From Stomorhina lunata (taxonomy: Eukaryota; Arthropoda; Insecta; Diptera; Rhiniidae): a stretch of DNA of 64,000 bases. The position numbers and the translations under genes were made by a program. Where the stretch lies: the NCBI GenBank assembly GCA_933228675.1, contig OW121743.1, positions 79,231,995-79,295,994 of the forward strand, given 5' to 3'. Numbering within the stretch: position 1 is the stretch's first letter; each line of letters starts with the position of its first letter. Positions 45,501 through 50,549 of this stretch are shown piece after piece. The notes below the pieces were generated by a model. That model saw only the letters and a list, made by a program, of their open reading frames with translations. It made no database searches and had not been told where the DNA came from.

Positions 45501-47619
45501 ATGGCCTAATACCTGCGCAAGATCAAAATTTAAGGGGCCTACATTTCTGTGGTACCAGAGTAGTTCATTCTTGGTACGAAGTGAAAATGACAAAATTTCC
45601 TAAGGTAATGCCTTTCATGCACCAAGAAATCCTAAACAAAAAACCCCCATTACACAGTGTCTTTACGACGGCAAAAAATCTGAACATTTTTACTAAGTAC
45701 ATTTTAAAAATGTACATTTTTTTGGTTCCTTAGTAGACCACATGTTCTCAGTCTAGTTATATTCTGTGGTTAAAACCATTTATGAAAGAAGTAGGTGTTA
45801 TGCCACGCCTACTTTATCCAAAAGTGTTTTAGTCTTCGATTTTTGTCTGAATTCGTGTGACAGTTTGTATTGGGAAGAAAACACCAAGATGTCAAACATT
45901 TCGACATAAAGATAATCCAATATTAAATAAAACCATATAAAAACAAGTAAGAAAGTGCTATAGGCGGCCAAGCCCGATTACACTACTAAGATCAAATATG
46001 GACCAACATTGGAACAAGTTTTCCTTAAGTCTTAGAGACATACCTATATATACTATGTGTTTTTTTTTTTCAAAATATCGAGATTTATGTCATTTCCGGG
46101 TAAGGGCCTGATATGGGAGCTAGGGTCAATTGTGGATCGATTGCTACCAAATTTTGGTTATTGGTTTATATTTACAAAATATTTATCTGTTAGAGTTTAT
46201 CTTTAGAGTTATAAACGTTTTTGTGCATTTATGTACATATAAACGTGTCTTGTATGGGAGGTATGGTCAAATATGGGCCGATTCCTACAAAATCGGGTAC
46301 ACTGATTAAGATAAGTAATATTTGTGCTGAATATTATTAAAATACAACTAAATTTGTTGCTGTAAAGGACCAAAGACTCTATTCCGGAAAGGCATCCCTA
46401 TGGGAAATAGTAATCCGATTTCGCCCGAAAAGTATAGGGATCGTCCTTGGAATATGAGCCTACGTCAAATTTCATCAAATTATCTTTAAAGTTACGACCT
46501 GTACAATGGATAACCGGCCAGCCAGCCGGACGGACTCCGTTAAAACAACTCAGGGAGTGATTCTAAGTCGATTGGTATACTAAAAGTTGGGTCTCAGACC
46601 AAAATTTCTATGCGTCACAAACATCAGCACAAACCCAATATACCCTTTTCACCTATGGTGGTGAAGGGTATAAACAGTGATGGAATGTCATAAATAATTT
46701 GAAACCCAAAGTGTTATATCACAATTTAGTGATATGTTATGTTCAAAGGCATGAATATGGAGGCTAATTTGAGCAAAGAATAAAATGTGTGTAGCTGACA
46801 GAAAAAATACACTTTTATATTTTTCCAATAATTCTAGCTAGATTCGTATGAAATATATAATGTAAAAATACTGCTGTTATTATAATGGACTCTCTCCTCT
46901 AAATATTGAACGAAAAAAATTGTGCATTAAAATGCAATTTAGATAATCAACCTAATTTTTTCTAAAACAAAAAAAAAACAAAACACTTGTGTATGACGTT
47001 TCATGCTACGAGTAAAGTACATTGTATTTAACAGTTCTATTGTAATGAATTTATATTTTTTTTTTTTTTTTGAACAATTTTATAAAGTTTTTCTTTTATT
47101 TTTTGAAACTTAAAAAATAACAATTGATTGGCACAATTTTAAAACAACAAGGACTCTTGGAAAAGAAAAAAAAACTTAACAAAAAAAGTGAAAAGAAAAT
47201 TACGAGTATTTGTTCTAAATAAGTCAAAAGACAGACCGACAGACAGACGGAAGGAAGAACCCTCTAACACAATAGAATTGATAATGAAAACCAATAATTT
47301 CGGTTGAGGTTTGGTTTGGTTTATTTTTTATGGGGTATTTTTATGATTATTATGTTGTAAGAAAAAAGGATTTGCGGGGAATTGAATGGGGGGAAGAAAT
47401 AATGGCTTTGAAATATAGTTATTTGCTACTGGCTGATTGACTTACCTTTATTTTCATTACGTAATTGGAGGGTACAAAGCCAATGTTACCCTTCATGCTG
47501 ACCACTTGCCACCAGTTACGCTGACGAGCTGAGGTCTGATATAAAATAAAATATTCACCCTCATCAAAACTGATGGTTTTTGGATAGACGGCTTGAAAAT
47601 CATATAAAGCTTTAAGCAT
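9384..47619 (-). CDS. NCKIPSD: NCKIPSD/SPIN90 orthologue (SH3 plus leucine-rich armadillo domain, Arp2/3 activator); whole gene
   Basis: Spliced join, transcription order: 47619-47446, 14735-14586, 14528-13395, 13198-12892, 10097-9888, 9825-9653, 9575-9384. The total is 2340 nt, a 779-residue protein. Every junction is GT..AG and the phases add up (0,0,0,1,1,0). Residues 2-58 form an SH3 domain (ALYDF at 4-8, NWWQV, FVPSNYV). Residues 109-379 are a Ser/Thr/Pro/Asn/Gln-rich linker. Residues about 380-775 match the SPIN90/Ldb17 leucine-rich domain, e.g. DAEQRTWMLYEDE, LVQYYQMETR, TSVLPLEIVEDM, KILLLLNRED and PIRVLKH. Human NCKIPSD is of similar length (about 720). Family members bind Nck/N-WASP-type partners and activate Arp2/3 to nucleate linear actin filaments; this is family knowledge. 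The gene is unusual for its 32.7-kb intron full of satellite DNA. Orthology is firm; the 5' end is uncertain. Confidence 0.93.
9653..9825 (-). CDS. NCKIPSD: SPIN90 coding exon 6 (armadillo-like domain)
   Basis: The exon has 173 nt. It encodes DPIRVLKHSTDTMNSVLKMF, then IPETAGMFYTNDNKVLIDII and RQLTDLCAGNP, matching human DPVRIFKH...[22 protein letters not shown]. Flanked by introns of 62 and 77 bp. Confidence 0.92.
9888..10097 (-). CDS. NCKIPSD: SPIN90 coding exon 5 (armadillo-like domain)
   Basis: The exon has 210 nt between a TTTTTACAG acceptor and a GAGG|GTAAGA donor. It encodes YLGVHFASFLLEIVEGNNPE, then VDMVIALILAFNLQF and FTEKILLLLNRE, matching the human LGTPFAQFLLNIVEDG and KILLLLNRGDDP region. 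The preceding 2.8-kb intron contains a degenerate LINE. Confidence 0.93.
10098..12891 (-). other. SPIN90 intron (2.8 kb) with LINE debris
   Basis: Intron between coding exons 4 and 5 of SPIN90. The part at 10420-11640 is a decayed LINE on the opposite strand to the gene. The part at 11640-12830 has no recognisable gene. It contains a diverged direct repeat: a phrase around GTCGATGTTGGCAAT near 11650 recurs near 12090, and GTCTCG..CGTT phrases recur. Confidence 0.7.
10420..11640 (+). mobile_element. Degenerate LINE (jockey/I-like), RT domain to 3' end
   Basis: Broken reverse-transcriptase text is visible in shifting frames. A GTP...VEPCYN stretch near 10560-10610 stands for the GTPQGGVLSPLLWN motif. 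The YADD region is decayed near 10650. A one-base frameshift at 10800-10842 splits a KYLG and VILDSKLFWSLNI motif. The 3' part at 11190-11640 matches 8150-8540 and ends in CCACCTGTTTAACCTAACC. It lies in a SPIN90 intron, antisense to the gene. Many stops; not functional. Confidence 0.7.
12892..13198 (-). CDS. NCKIPSD: SPIN90 coding exon 4 (armadillo-like domain)
   Basis: Acceptor CTTCCAG, donor CAAG|GTAAGT; 307 nt. The peptide contains LVNLVQYYQMETRWPIKRLL, HLDHIIVDILLTSVLPLE and MLTIIFCLGQPMPV, closely following the human protein (a YYQMEHR and SSVLPVELARDMQ pattern). It ends in phase 1 and joins to DYLGVHFASF in the next exon. Confidence 0.93.
13395..14528 (-). CDS. NCKIPSD: SPIN90 coding exon 3: disordered linker and start of the leucine-rich domain
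   Basis: The exon has 378 codons. The first ~270 are low complexity: His/Ser/Pro-rich, a PPP-Q stretch that could bind SH3 or EVH1 partners, a run of seven Thr, Gly/Ser/Asn-rich acidic blocks and a poly-Ala run. From residue about 380 (YQIVDVIRRNTNLSF) the conserved domain begins and ends at the donor in EELVEIL. The conserved ORF continues a few codons into the intron (VGLFQDLK), which is not part of the protein. Confidence 0.93.
14529..14585 (-). other. SPIN90 57-bp intron
   Basis: Minimal intron between coding exons 2 and 3, with GTAAGT at the 5' end and TTCATTTAG at the 3' end. This size is typical of short fly introns. Confidence 0.85.
14586..14735 (-). CDS. NCKIPSD: SPIN90 coding exon 2
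   Basis: Fifty codons between a TTTTCAG acceptor and a TTTG|GTAAGT donor, too short to stand out as an open frame. The peptide (VEPDFLISFLNSSIE... to ...KKISMERMYL) is charged and probably helical. It corresponds to the helical segment after the SH3 domain in vertebrate SPIN90. The exon is separated from the SH3 exon by 32.7 kb and from the next exon by only 57 bp. Confidence 0.88.
14737..15420. other. Intronic sequence, nothing recognised
   Basis: AT-rich intron sequence next to SPIN90 coding exon 2. Short open frames at 15119-15340 and 15305-15598 have no similarity I recognise. Confidence 0.4.
15422..15537. repeat. Inverted repeat, 24-bp arms
   Basis: The left arm 15422-15445 (GTTTCTGTATTTCTCGCATC then GAGT) and the right arm 15514-15537 are exact reverse complements, separated by 68 bp. 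It could be the end pair of a small foldback element. No target duplication seen. Confidence 0.7.
15600..16320. mobile_element. Uncharacterised repeat-like sequence
   Basis: Higher GC than the surrounding sequence. It shares the phrase CACCTCCTCGTGGTA (near 16085) with the inverted copies at 59274 and 63795. No open frame. It is likely to be a fragment of the same repeat family; its extent is uncertain. Confidence 0.3.
16560..17330 (-). mobile_element. Degenerate LINE on minus strand: RNase H and C-terminal knuckle
   Basis: Read on the minus strand, the RNase H motifs occur in order. They are IFTDGSRHGHRHW (near 17270, TDGS aspartate), DSQSVLKAL (near 17095), then VPSHRASIAK (near 16970; VPSH-x-GI-x-GNE in intact elements). 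A cysteine-histidine tail CRLC...EHILCHCP follows near 16690-16620, with NKRLRHLG after it. Stops and frameshifts separate the pieces. The motif order is that of jockey/R1/I-type LINEs with RNase H. Confidence 0.75.
17505..18150 (+). mobile_element. Degenerate LINE of second type (RT C-terminal region)
   Basis: The frame at 17518-17697 reads STFNYLGSLVNTRGGANDDI and ends at a stop soon after. The following 400 bp, in broken frames, match the copy at 6251-6830: the same text around ATCGCATAAGAAATGAAGAT, CACACACTTCGAAGGCC and GAGTCAAGGATAACAGAA. YLGS..T..GG...DI is the conserved region after the RT fingers/palm in RTE-like and related LINEs. Confidence 0.68.
18151..18364. other. Intronic sequence, nothing recognised
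   Basis: Short stretch between LINE debris and the next repeat-like block. No feature supported. Confidence 0.3.
18365..19330. mobile_element. Possible DNA-transposon remnant
   Basis: Begins TTAGGGTGGAGCGAAAAACA, a terminus style (TTAG-x-x-TGG) similar to the TIR of the element at 62342. It has low-complexity A-rich internal sequence and no ORF. I could not find a matching opposite terminus, so the boundaries and class are uncertain. Confidence 0.3.
19331..21264. other. Intronic sequence, mostly unique-looking
   Basis: AT-rich sequence with a stretch of CCAACCAACCAACC-type repeats near 20455-20510. No coding frame or transposon signature was recognised. Confidence 0.4.
21265..23200 (+). mobile_element. 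Dispersed element family B, copy 1 (with nested LINE 3' end)
   Basis: Starts AACAAGTAATAGTGGTATAT and then the stem ATTCGGCTTTGCCGAAT, followed by ACCCTTCACCAATGGTG. A GACGGACG/CAGGTAGACGG microsatellite lies at 22833-22905. It matches 24925-26883 in inverted orientation and 48487-50400 in the same orientation. A LINE 3'-end fragment (minus sense, 21480-21780) sits inside it and is shared with the 24.9-26.9 kb copy but absent from the 48.5 kb copy. Confidence 0.7.
23201..24485 (-). mobile_element. Further family B-like sequence, partly minus strand
   Basis: At 24440-24485 the minus strand starts ACAAGTAAGAGCTGTGCCGA, the family B 5' end, and the repeat body runs leftwards. The body has the recurring phrases of the family (TGGACCGATTTTGAT, CCATATAAAA, CCGTCTGTCCGTC near 23885). 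The boundary with copy 1 is not clear. An 84-bp tandem duplication lies within it. Confidence 0.5.
24172..24340. repeat. 84-bp tandem duplication
   Basis: Two head-to-tail copies starting at 24172 and 24256, both beginning ATAGCTTTCATATAAAAAAC and differing by an A-run length and one or two bases. Recent local duplication inside family B sequence. Confidence 0.85.
24600..24924 (+). mobile_element. Family A fragment
   Basis: Contains family A internal text, such as TTCCGTCATTTGGACTTATA and AATATCAATTCCGGGA followed by ACCTATGGGAGGTA. It lacks both termini. It abuts the family B copy to its right, suggesting nested insertion and deletion. Confidence 0.55.
24925..26883 (-). mobile_element. Dispersed element family B, copy 2 (inverted, with nested LINE 3' end)
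   Basis: Reverse complement of copy 1. The minus-strand 5' end ACAAGTAAGAGTGGTATATT is at 26883, with the same GGCTTTGCCGAAT stem, the same nested LINE 3' fragment (26430-26690, ending CAGCCACCTGCCCAGCCTAACC-like) and the same GTCCGTCCGTC block near 25200. The nested LINE piece is longer here than in copy 1 by roughly 110 bp. A hairpin lies at 25743-25797. Confidence 0.7.
25743..25797. repeat. Short perfect-type hairpin in family B
   Basis: TCTTTATACTAAATGTC is followed by ATCATCGTATCTATTATAAT and then GACATTTAGTATAAAGA. The outer 17 bases pair exactly. A longer version is present at 48971-49036, while copy 1 has only the left arm (near 22311). Confidence 0.75.
26884..28449. other. Intronic sequence, nothing recognised
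   Basis: AT-rich intron sequence without clear transposon motifs. The 79-codon minus frame at 28104-28343 resembles nothing I know. Confidence 0.4.
28450..31487. repeat. Satellite array S2 (31-bp units, AACG spacer)
   Basis: About 3 kb of 31-bp units with the core AAAATTTTCTATAGAAAAAT and a TTTTTTTAACG spacer. The centre (about 29220-30830) is very uniform. Near 30860-30960 the spacer becomes TTTACCG, and from about 31080 it changes to ATATCG. The units therefore form blocks of related variants. Inside the SPIN90 giant intron. Non-coding. Confidence 0.95.
31488..31560 (-). other. tRNA-like sequence (pseudo-tRNA or SINE head)
   Basis: On the minus strand a B-box-like AAGTTCGATTCCCGG follows an A-box-like TTCAGTTTAGTCATCCG at tRNA spacing. 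The 3' flank CCAACTA could partly pair with the 5' side. The T-arm stem contains A-C mismatches, so a functional tRNA is unlikely. It directly abuts the end of satellite S2. Confidence 0.4.
31561..32265. other. Intronic sequence, nothing recognised
   Basis: Unique-looking AT-rich sequence with a short GGTCGGTCGGTC and TGTGTGTGTG stretch near 31750. The plus-strand 70-codon frame at 31797-32009 has no recognised similarity. Confidence 0.4.
32266..32431. repeat. Satellite array S3, left part (degenerate)
   Basis: Poorly conserved AT-tract units (AATTTTTGAATATG, ATAAAAAATATTTATAATG) that run up to the family A insertion at 32432. The array resumes at 33148. Confidence 0.6.
32432..33147 (+). mobile_element. 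Family A element inserted in satellite array
   Basis: Full-looking copy: 5' ACAAGTAAGAAAGTGCTATA, stem GTCGGTCAAGCCCGAC, GACGGACGGACGGAC block near 32993-33010, and 3' hairpin ending GGTGAAGGGTATA. Both flanks are satellite (…CATTTTTATAACA on the left, AAATTTTCTATAG on the right). This makes it one of the better places to define the element ends. The array therefore predates the insertion. Confidence 0.8.
33148..34745. repeat. Satellite array S3, right part (ATATCG and TTTCG spacers)
   Basis: Mixed 30-32-bp units, mostly TTTTTATATCGAAAAATTTT with CTATAG or CTATAA, plus a TTTCG block at 33930-34020. More diverged than S2 or S4. Confidence 0.92.
34746..35529. other. Intronic sequence, nothing recognised
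   Basis: Unique-looking sequence between arrays S3 and S4, with somewhat lower AT content (e.g. 35010-35110). No coding frame recognised. Confidence 0.4.
35530..39492. repeat. Satellite array S4 (31-bp units, ATCG/TTCG spacer), most homogeneous
   Basis: Nearly 4 kb, roughly 125 units, with the core TTTTTCTATAGAAAAATTTT and an ATCGAAAA spacer. A block at about 35800-35990 has TTTTTTTTCGAAAA, so that both halves of the unit are dyads. Rare variants (ATCT, ATTG, GTATCG, CTATAG to GTATAT) recur in the same order at a 772-bp offset, showing segmental duplication within the array. Open frames here are repeat artefacts. Confidence 0.96.
39493..40189. other. Intronic sequence, nothing recognised
   Basis: Unique-looking AT-rich sequence between S4 and S5. 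The 60-codon plus frame at 39667-39849 is hydrophobic and unrecognised. Confidence 0.4.
40190..42045. repeat. Satellite array S5 (two variant blocks)
   Basis: The left block, about 40480-41155, has 32-bp units with spacer TTTTTATTAACG and CTATAG. The right block, about 41160-41940, has 31-bp units with spacer TTTTTATATCG and core TTTTCTATACGAAAAT, in which CTATAG has become CTATACG. The switch is abrupt at about 41160. Frames of 249 and 196 codons arise because 31 is not a multiple of 3 and stops are absent from this variant. Confidence 0.95.
42046..42780. other. Intronic sequence, nothing recognised
   Basis: AT-rich. A plus-strand 72-codon frame at 42517-42735 has a plausible amino-acid mix but no family I recognise, and no splice partners. 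It leads directly into a LINE and may be part of an unknown repeat. Confidence 0.35.
42781..43960 (+). mobile_element. Degenerate LINE, reverse transcriptase domain
   Basis: RT text in several frames, in the correct order: GDLPLFLSEKW (42830-42870, for RSTGDLLAYLSEKW), ISSGVPHGSVLSPTLFFIFI (about 43017-43075, RT motif with GVPxGSVLSPTLF), a decayed FADDS at about 43125, and KMEYKSHVWA near 43480. The tail from 43568 reads RNTLCTASAFPSGDSRPEKL. Frameshifts and stops throughout. A different type from the RNase H-bearing LINEs in the window. Confidence 0.78.
43961..45690. repeat. Region of diverged direct repeats, unknown family
   Basis: Several phrases recur at irregular spacing. TAATGCCTTGTAT with a following AAGAAGCCC lies near 44070, 44742, 45368 and 45606. 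CATCGTTATCA lies near 44941 and 45292. TTTTCTGACATCTCTATC lies near 44657 and 45157. ACCCCCATT or close forms recur near 44785, 45268 and 45643. No coding frame. It may be an old tandem repeat or multiple copies of one element. Confidence 0.5.
44347..44430 (-). other. tRNA-like sequence (pseudo-tRNA or SINE head)
   Basis: On the minus strand, A-box-like GCCTTAGTTGGTTAGCACG is followed by a T-arm with a perfect stem, CTGGG-TTCGAGC-CCCAG. The spacing between boxes is longer than in a normal tRNA and no clean acceptor stem forms. This suggests a tRNA-derived repeat rather than a working tRNA gene. Confidence 0.45.
45944..46675 (+). mobile_element. Family A element
   Basis: 5' end ACAAGTAAGAAAGTGCTATA, then a shortened stem (GGCGGCCAAGCCCGA). 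Internal TATGGGAGCTAGGGTCAA and CCAGCCAGCCGGACGGAC near 46513, then a 3' hairpin CACCTATGGTGGTGAAGGGT. More diverged than the 32.4-kb copy. In the giant intron of SPIN90. Confidence 0.75.
46676..47440. other. Intron sequence next to the SPIN90 SH3 exon
   Basis: AT-rich, with poly-A/T runs and an ACAGACCGACAGACAGACGG stretch near 47231. Nothing else recognised. Confidence 0.4.
47446..47619 (-). CDS. NCKIPSD: SPIN90 coding exon 1: SH3 domain
   Basis: Fifty-eight codons covering a complete SH3 domain: MLKALYDFQA at the start, the acidic RT loop SFDEGE, the tryptophan pair in NWWQV and the C-terminal GFVPSNYV. The start ATG lies 11 nt inside the exon, after a TTTTTCAG acceptor at 47631-47632, so an upstream non-coding exon must exist. 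The donor is AAAG|GTAAGT. The in-frame extension upstream of the ATG lies across the acceptor and is intronic. Confidence 0.93.
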
Positions 47620-47630
47620 TTCGATGTTAT

Positions 47631-48486
47631 CTGAAAAATTTAAAATGTTTAACAGAAAAAAAATATTACACACACACACAAAACAGATTTTAAATATTTG
47701 TATCTTTACTTTAAACTTAATTTTTAAACTAATTATTTTTGTTTTGAACTAACAAAAATATTCAAGGATTTTTTGTTAGACCTTAAATTTTCTTTAAAAA
47801 CTTTTATTTCAATGTAATAGATATTAAAAAAACCCAAAAGAAATAACTTTAATATCAAATCCAACTTTACTGTGTGATAGAAAAACTGCAACTACTGAAA
47901 GGATTTTTGAGAAGCAGATGAATAAACGGAATAAAAAGGAAAAACACTGAAAACTGGGAGGTGGTGGTGACAATTGTCAAAAACAAAAATCACTTGACTT
48001 GGTGGGACCAGAGAGTAGTAGTAAAAAAAAAAAGAAAAACAAAAAACGACAAACGAAATAAAAGCAAAAACAACATGAATAAATAATTGTTGGTTGGCAA
48101 GGCAACAAGGATAATCATGTGTAAAAAACAAGGAAATAAAACAAAAACAAACATAAGCACTACAACGACTACGACACACACACACATTCACACGAATACA
48201 TCTGCGAAAGATAACAGCAACAACAAAAGGAAAAGAAAATATGCAAATTAAACAGAGTATCAAAAAACCGCTACATTTAGCTAAAATTTTCTTAGTTCTC
48301 TCTTGTTAGTTTTCAAACACACTCTCGCTCGCAGAGGTAACAGCAATTCGCCGTTATAGTCGCGAGAACAAAGCTACCAGATTTTCAATTATTTTGTTTT
48401 TAAGATATCCGATATTTGAATGGAATATCGGATAAAATATCACTGATAAGTCCAATCGAACACAGTGATAATCATATAAAAAAAAA
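47631..48486 (-). other. Probable SPIN90 5' intron sequence or alternative promoter
   Basis: Begins with the TTTTTCAG acceptor of the SH3 exon. Higher-complexity sequence with a TG-rich run at about 48174-48188 (minus strand) and a GCGAGCGAGAGTG cluster near 48325. This could be GAGA-type promoter sequence for an alternative start. No donor site convincing enough to define an exon was seen. Confidence 0.3.
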
Positions 48487-50400
48487 CAAGTAAGAGTGTT
48501 ATATTCGTCTGTGCCGAATCTTATATACCCACCATCAAGTTGTGTTAAATTTAGAAACATATCTCAAATATCTAAGAGGGAATTTTTTGATAATTATATA
48601 GTTTCCGATTACTGACTTAGTTAAGCCCCACACAAATGCTTGATATGTATATTAATTTTCTTTTGTTCATACTAAATGTTAGTTAACTAATTAAGATGAA
48701 TACTTCAACAATAATATTTGGGATGTATTGTTCTTTCGATCTGTCCGATGGATGTGTGGAAAGTTTTGCTCTAGTTCTTTGTGCAATTATAATGTGATTT
48801 TATTTATCAGCATTAAAGTGATTCCCGGTCGGGGTTATATGGGAGATTTCACTAAATGTGAACCGAGCTCGCCCATTTTCAATACCGAACTTTTCAAGTG
48901 ATCAGAAATGTTGTCCCTCTAGAAAGTTTATTTTAGGCGCTATCGCCCTGAATAACGATATTGTACAATGTCTTTATACTAAATATCATCATCGTATCTA
49001 TTATAGTAGATACGATGATAACATTTAGTATAAAGATAATAATAATTTGTCATTTATTGGCTACTAAGAGACTGCCTTAGGCGAAGTTATACGGGAGCAA
49101 TTGTCAAACGTAAACGGATTTCTACCAATTGCAATTAAAAACTTTAAATTTTCGTTGATATGTGAGATATCTACATACATATGTAGGTTTTGAACAGGTA
49201 TCATGTACTTAGCTGCATTTTTGTACTTCCTGGGAAGATATAATTTGATATATAATACATTCTTAAATGTTATCATAGTGTTCAAAAGTCAGACACAAAA
49301 TTAAGATGAATGCAGTGTGTCTGCCTGCTAAAATCAGATTTGTGGAGCACCTGGAAGGTATACCCATATGCATTTTACACAAAATTTTAGGATAGCGTCC
49401 CACCCTGAATTTCATCGTTGTTGATCAAAACACCTGAAATATCGCTTAAACACTAAATTATATCTACCACAAATTACCAAATGCATCAGAATTTAGGTAA
49501 TCCCCTGCGAAGAACGCTATTAAATTTCATCAAAATAAAACTTGACTACAACAGAAAAAAGGACAGACAGGTGGACGGACGGACGGCGCGAAATCGATTC
49601 TCCTTCCGATTCTGAGCCGATCGGTACAATTTGAATGGTATTCATAATAAGATTTGTGGAGTATATATATCAGATTTCAGGAAATCCTCCCACAAAGAAC
49701 GCTGTCAAATTTCATCACATTCGGTCCATAAACACCTGAGATATCGCTGAAACAATACTTACAAAATGTAAACAAAATTTCTTAGACACGTACTTTGGGC
49801 AATTTGCTGTACATCACAAGTAGTGTTTTGGCGATATCTCAGTTGTTTATGGACCGCTTTTGATAAAATTTAATAACTTGCTTGGCTAAAATCTGATATA
49901 AAATTTATGTATGTCCGTGCTAAAGGAGGATGGTTTTTCCTATTTCTGCATTTCATTTTTTTTCAACAAAAATTCTCTAATGCGTACTTTGGACAATTTG
50001 CGATACATCAAATGTTTTGGCGATATCTCAGTTGTTTATGGACCGATTTTTATAAAATTTTACAGAGTGCTTTGGGGAACCATTCCAGGAGTATATTTTT
50101 TCTGTTGTTATTTAAAAAGGTGTTTCAATCAAAAATTTTAAAACTTTCGTCAAATTTTTGGTATTTTTTCGATATTTTCGGTGTTTATACGAATAAACCG
50201 ACTTTAATGAAATTTAATAGCGTTCATTGCGGGAGAATTTCCTAAAATCTGGTATATAATTTATGTAGGTCCATCCTCCAGCGGCTTCATTTCAACAGAC
50301 AGACAGACGGAGTCAATCGGTATAATTTTTATGAGGTCTACGACCACTAATAAAAAATTACAAACGGAATCACAAACAAACCTATTGGTGAAGGGTATAA
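48487..50400 (+). mobile_element. Dispersed element family B, copy 3 (no nested LINE)
   Basis: Starts ACAAGTAAGAGTGTTATATT with stem TCGTCTGTGCCGAA, and ends CCTATTGGTGAAGGGTATA. Internal sequence parallels copies 1 and 2, but at the point where those contain LINE 3'-end sequence this copy runs straight from TTCATACTAAATG to TTAGTTAACTAATTAAGATG. It therefore defines the site before LINE insertion. Contains a hairpin at 48971-49036. Confidence 0.72.
48971..49036. repeat. Hairpin with about 30-bp arms in family B
   Basis: The left arm TCTTTATACTAAATATCATC-ATCGTATCTA and the right arm TAGATACGAT-GATAACATTTAGTATAAAGA pair except for one or two positions, with a loop of a few bases. Confidence 0.82.
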
Positions 50401-50437
50401 AAATGTTTTATAGGCGGTATCTTATATTCTTAAACGA

Positions 50438-50547
<110 letters not shown>

Positions 50548-50549
50548 AA

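Larger units (their letters stand above)
14736..47445 (-). other. SPIN90 giant intron (32.7 kb)
   Basis: Phase-0 intron from a GTAAGT donor at 47445 to a TTTTCAG acceptor at 14736, separating the SH3 exon from the rest of the gene. About a third of it is the 31-bp CTATAG satellite (arrays S2-S5). It also contains several LINE fragments, copies of families A and B, and some unique sequence. No other coding gene was recognised within it. Confidence 0.85.

Noticed and set aside
47892..48263. 123-codon minus-strand frame rich in F, C and V
   Set aside because: Low-complexity sequence upstream of the SH3 exon, with no homology. More likely leader, intron or promoter sequence.
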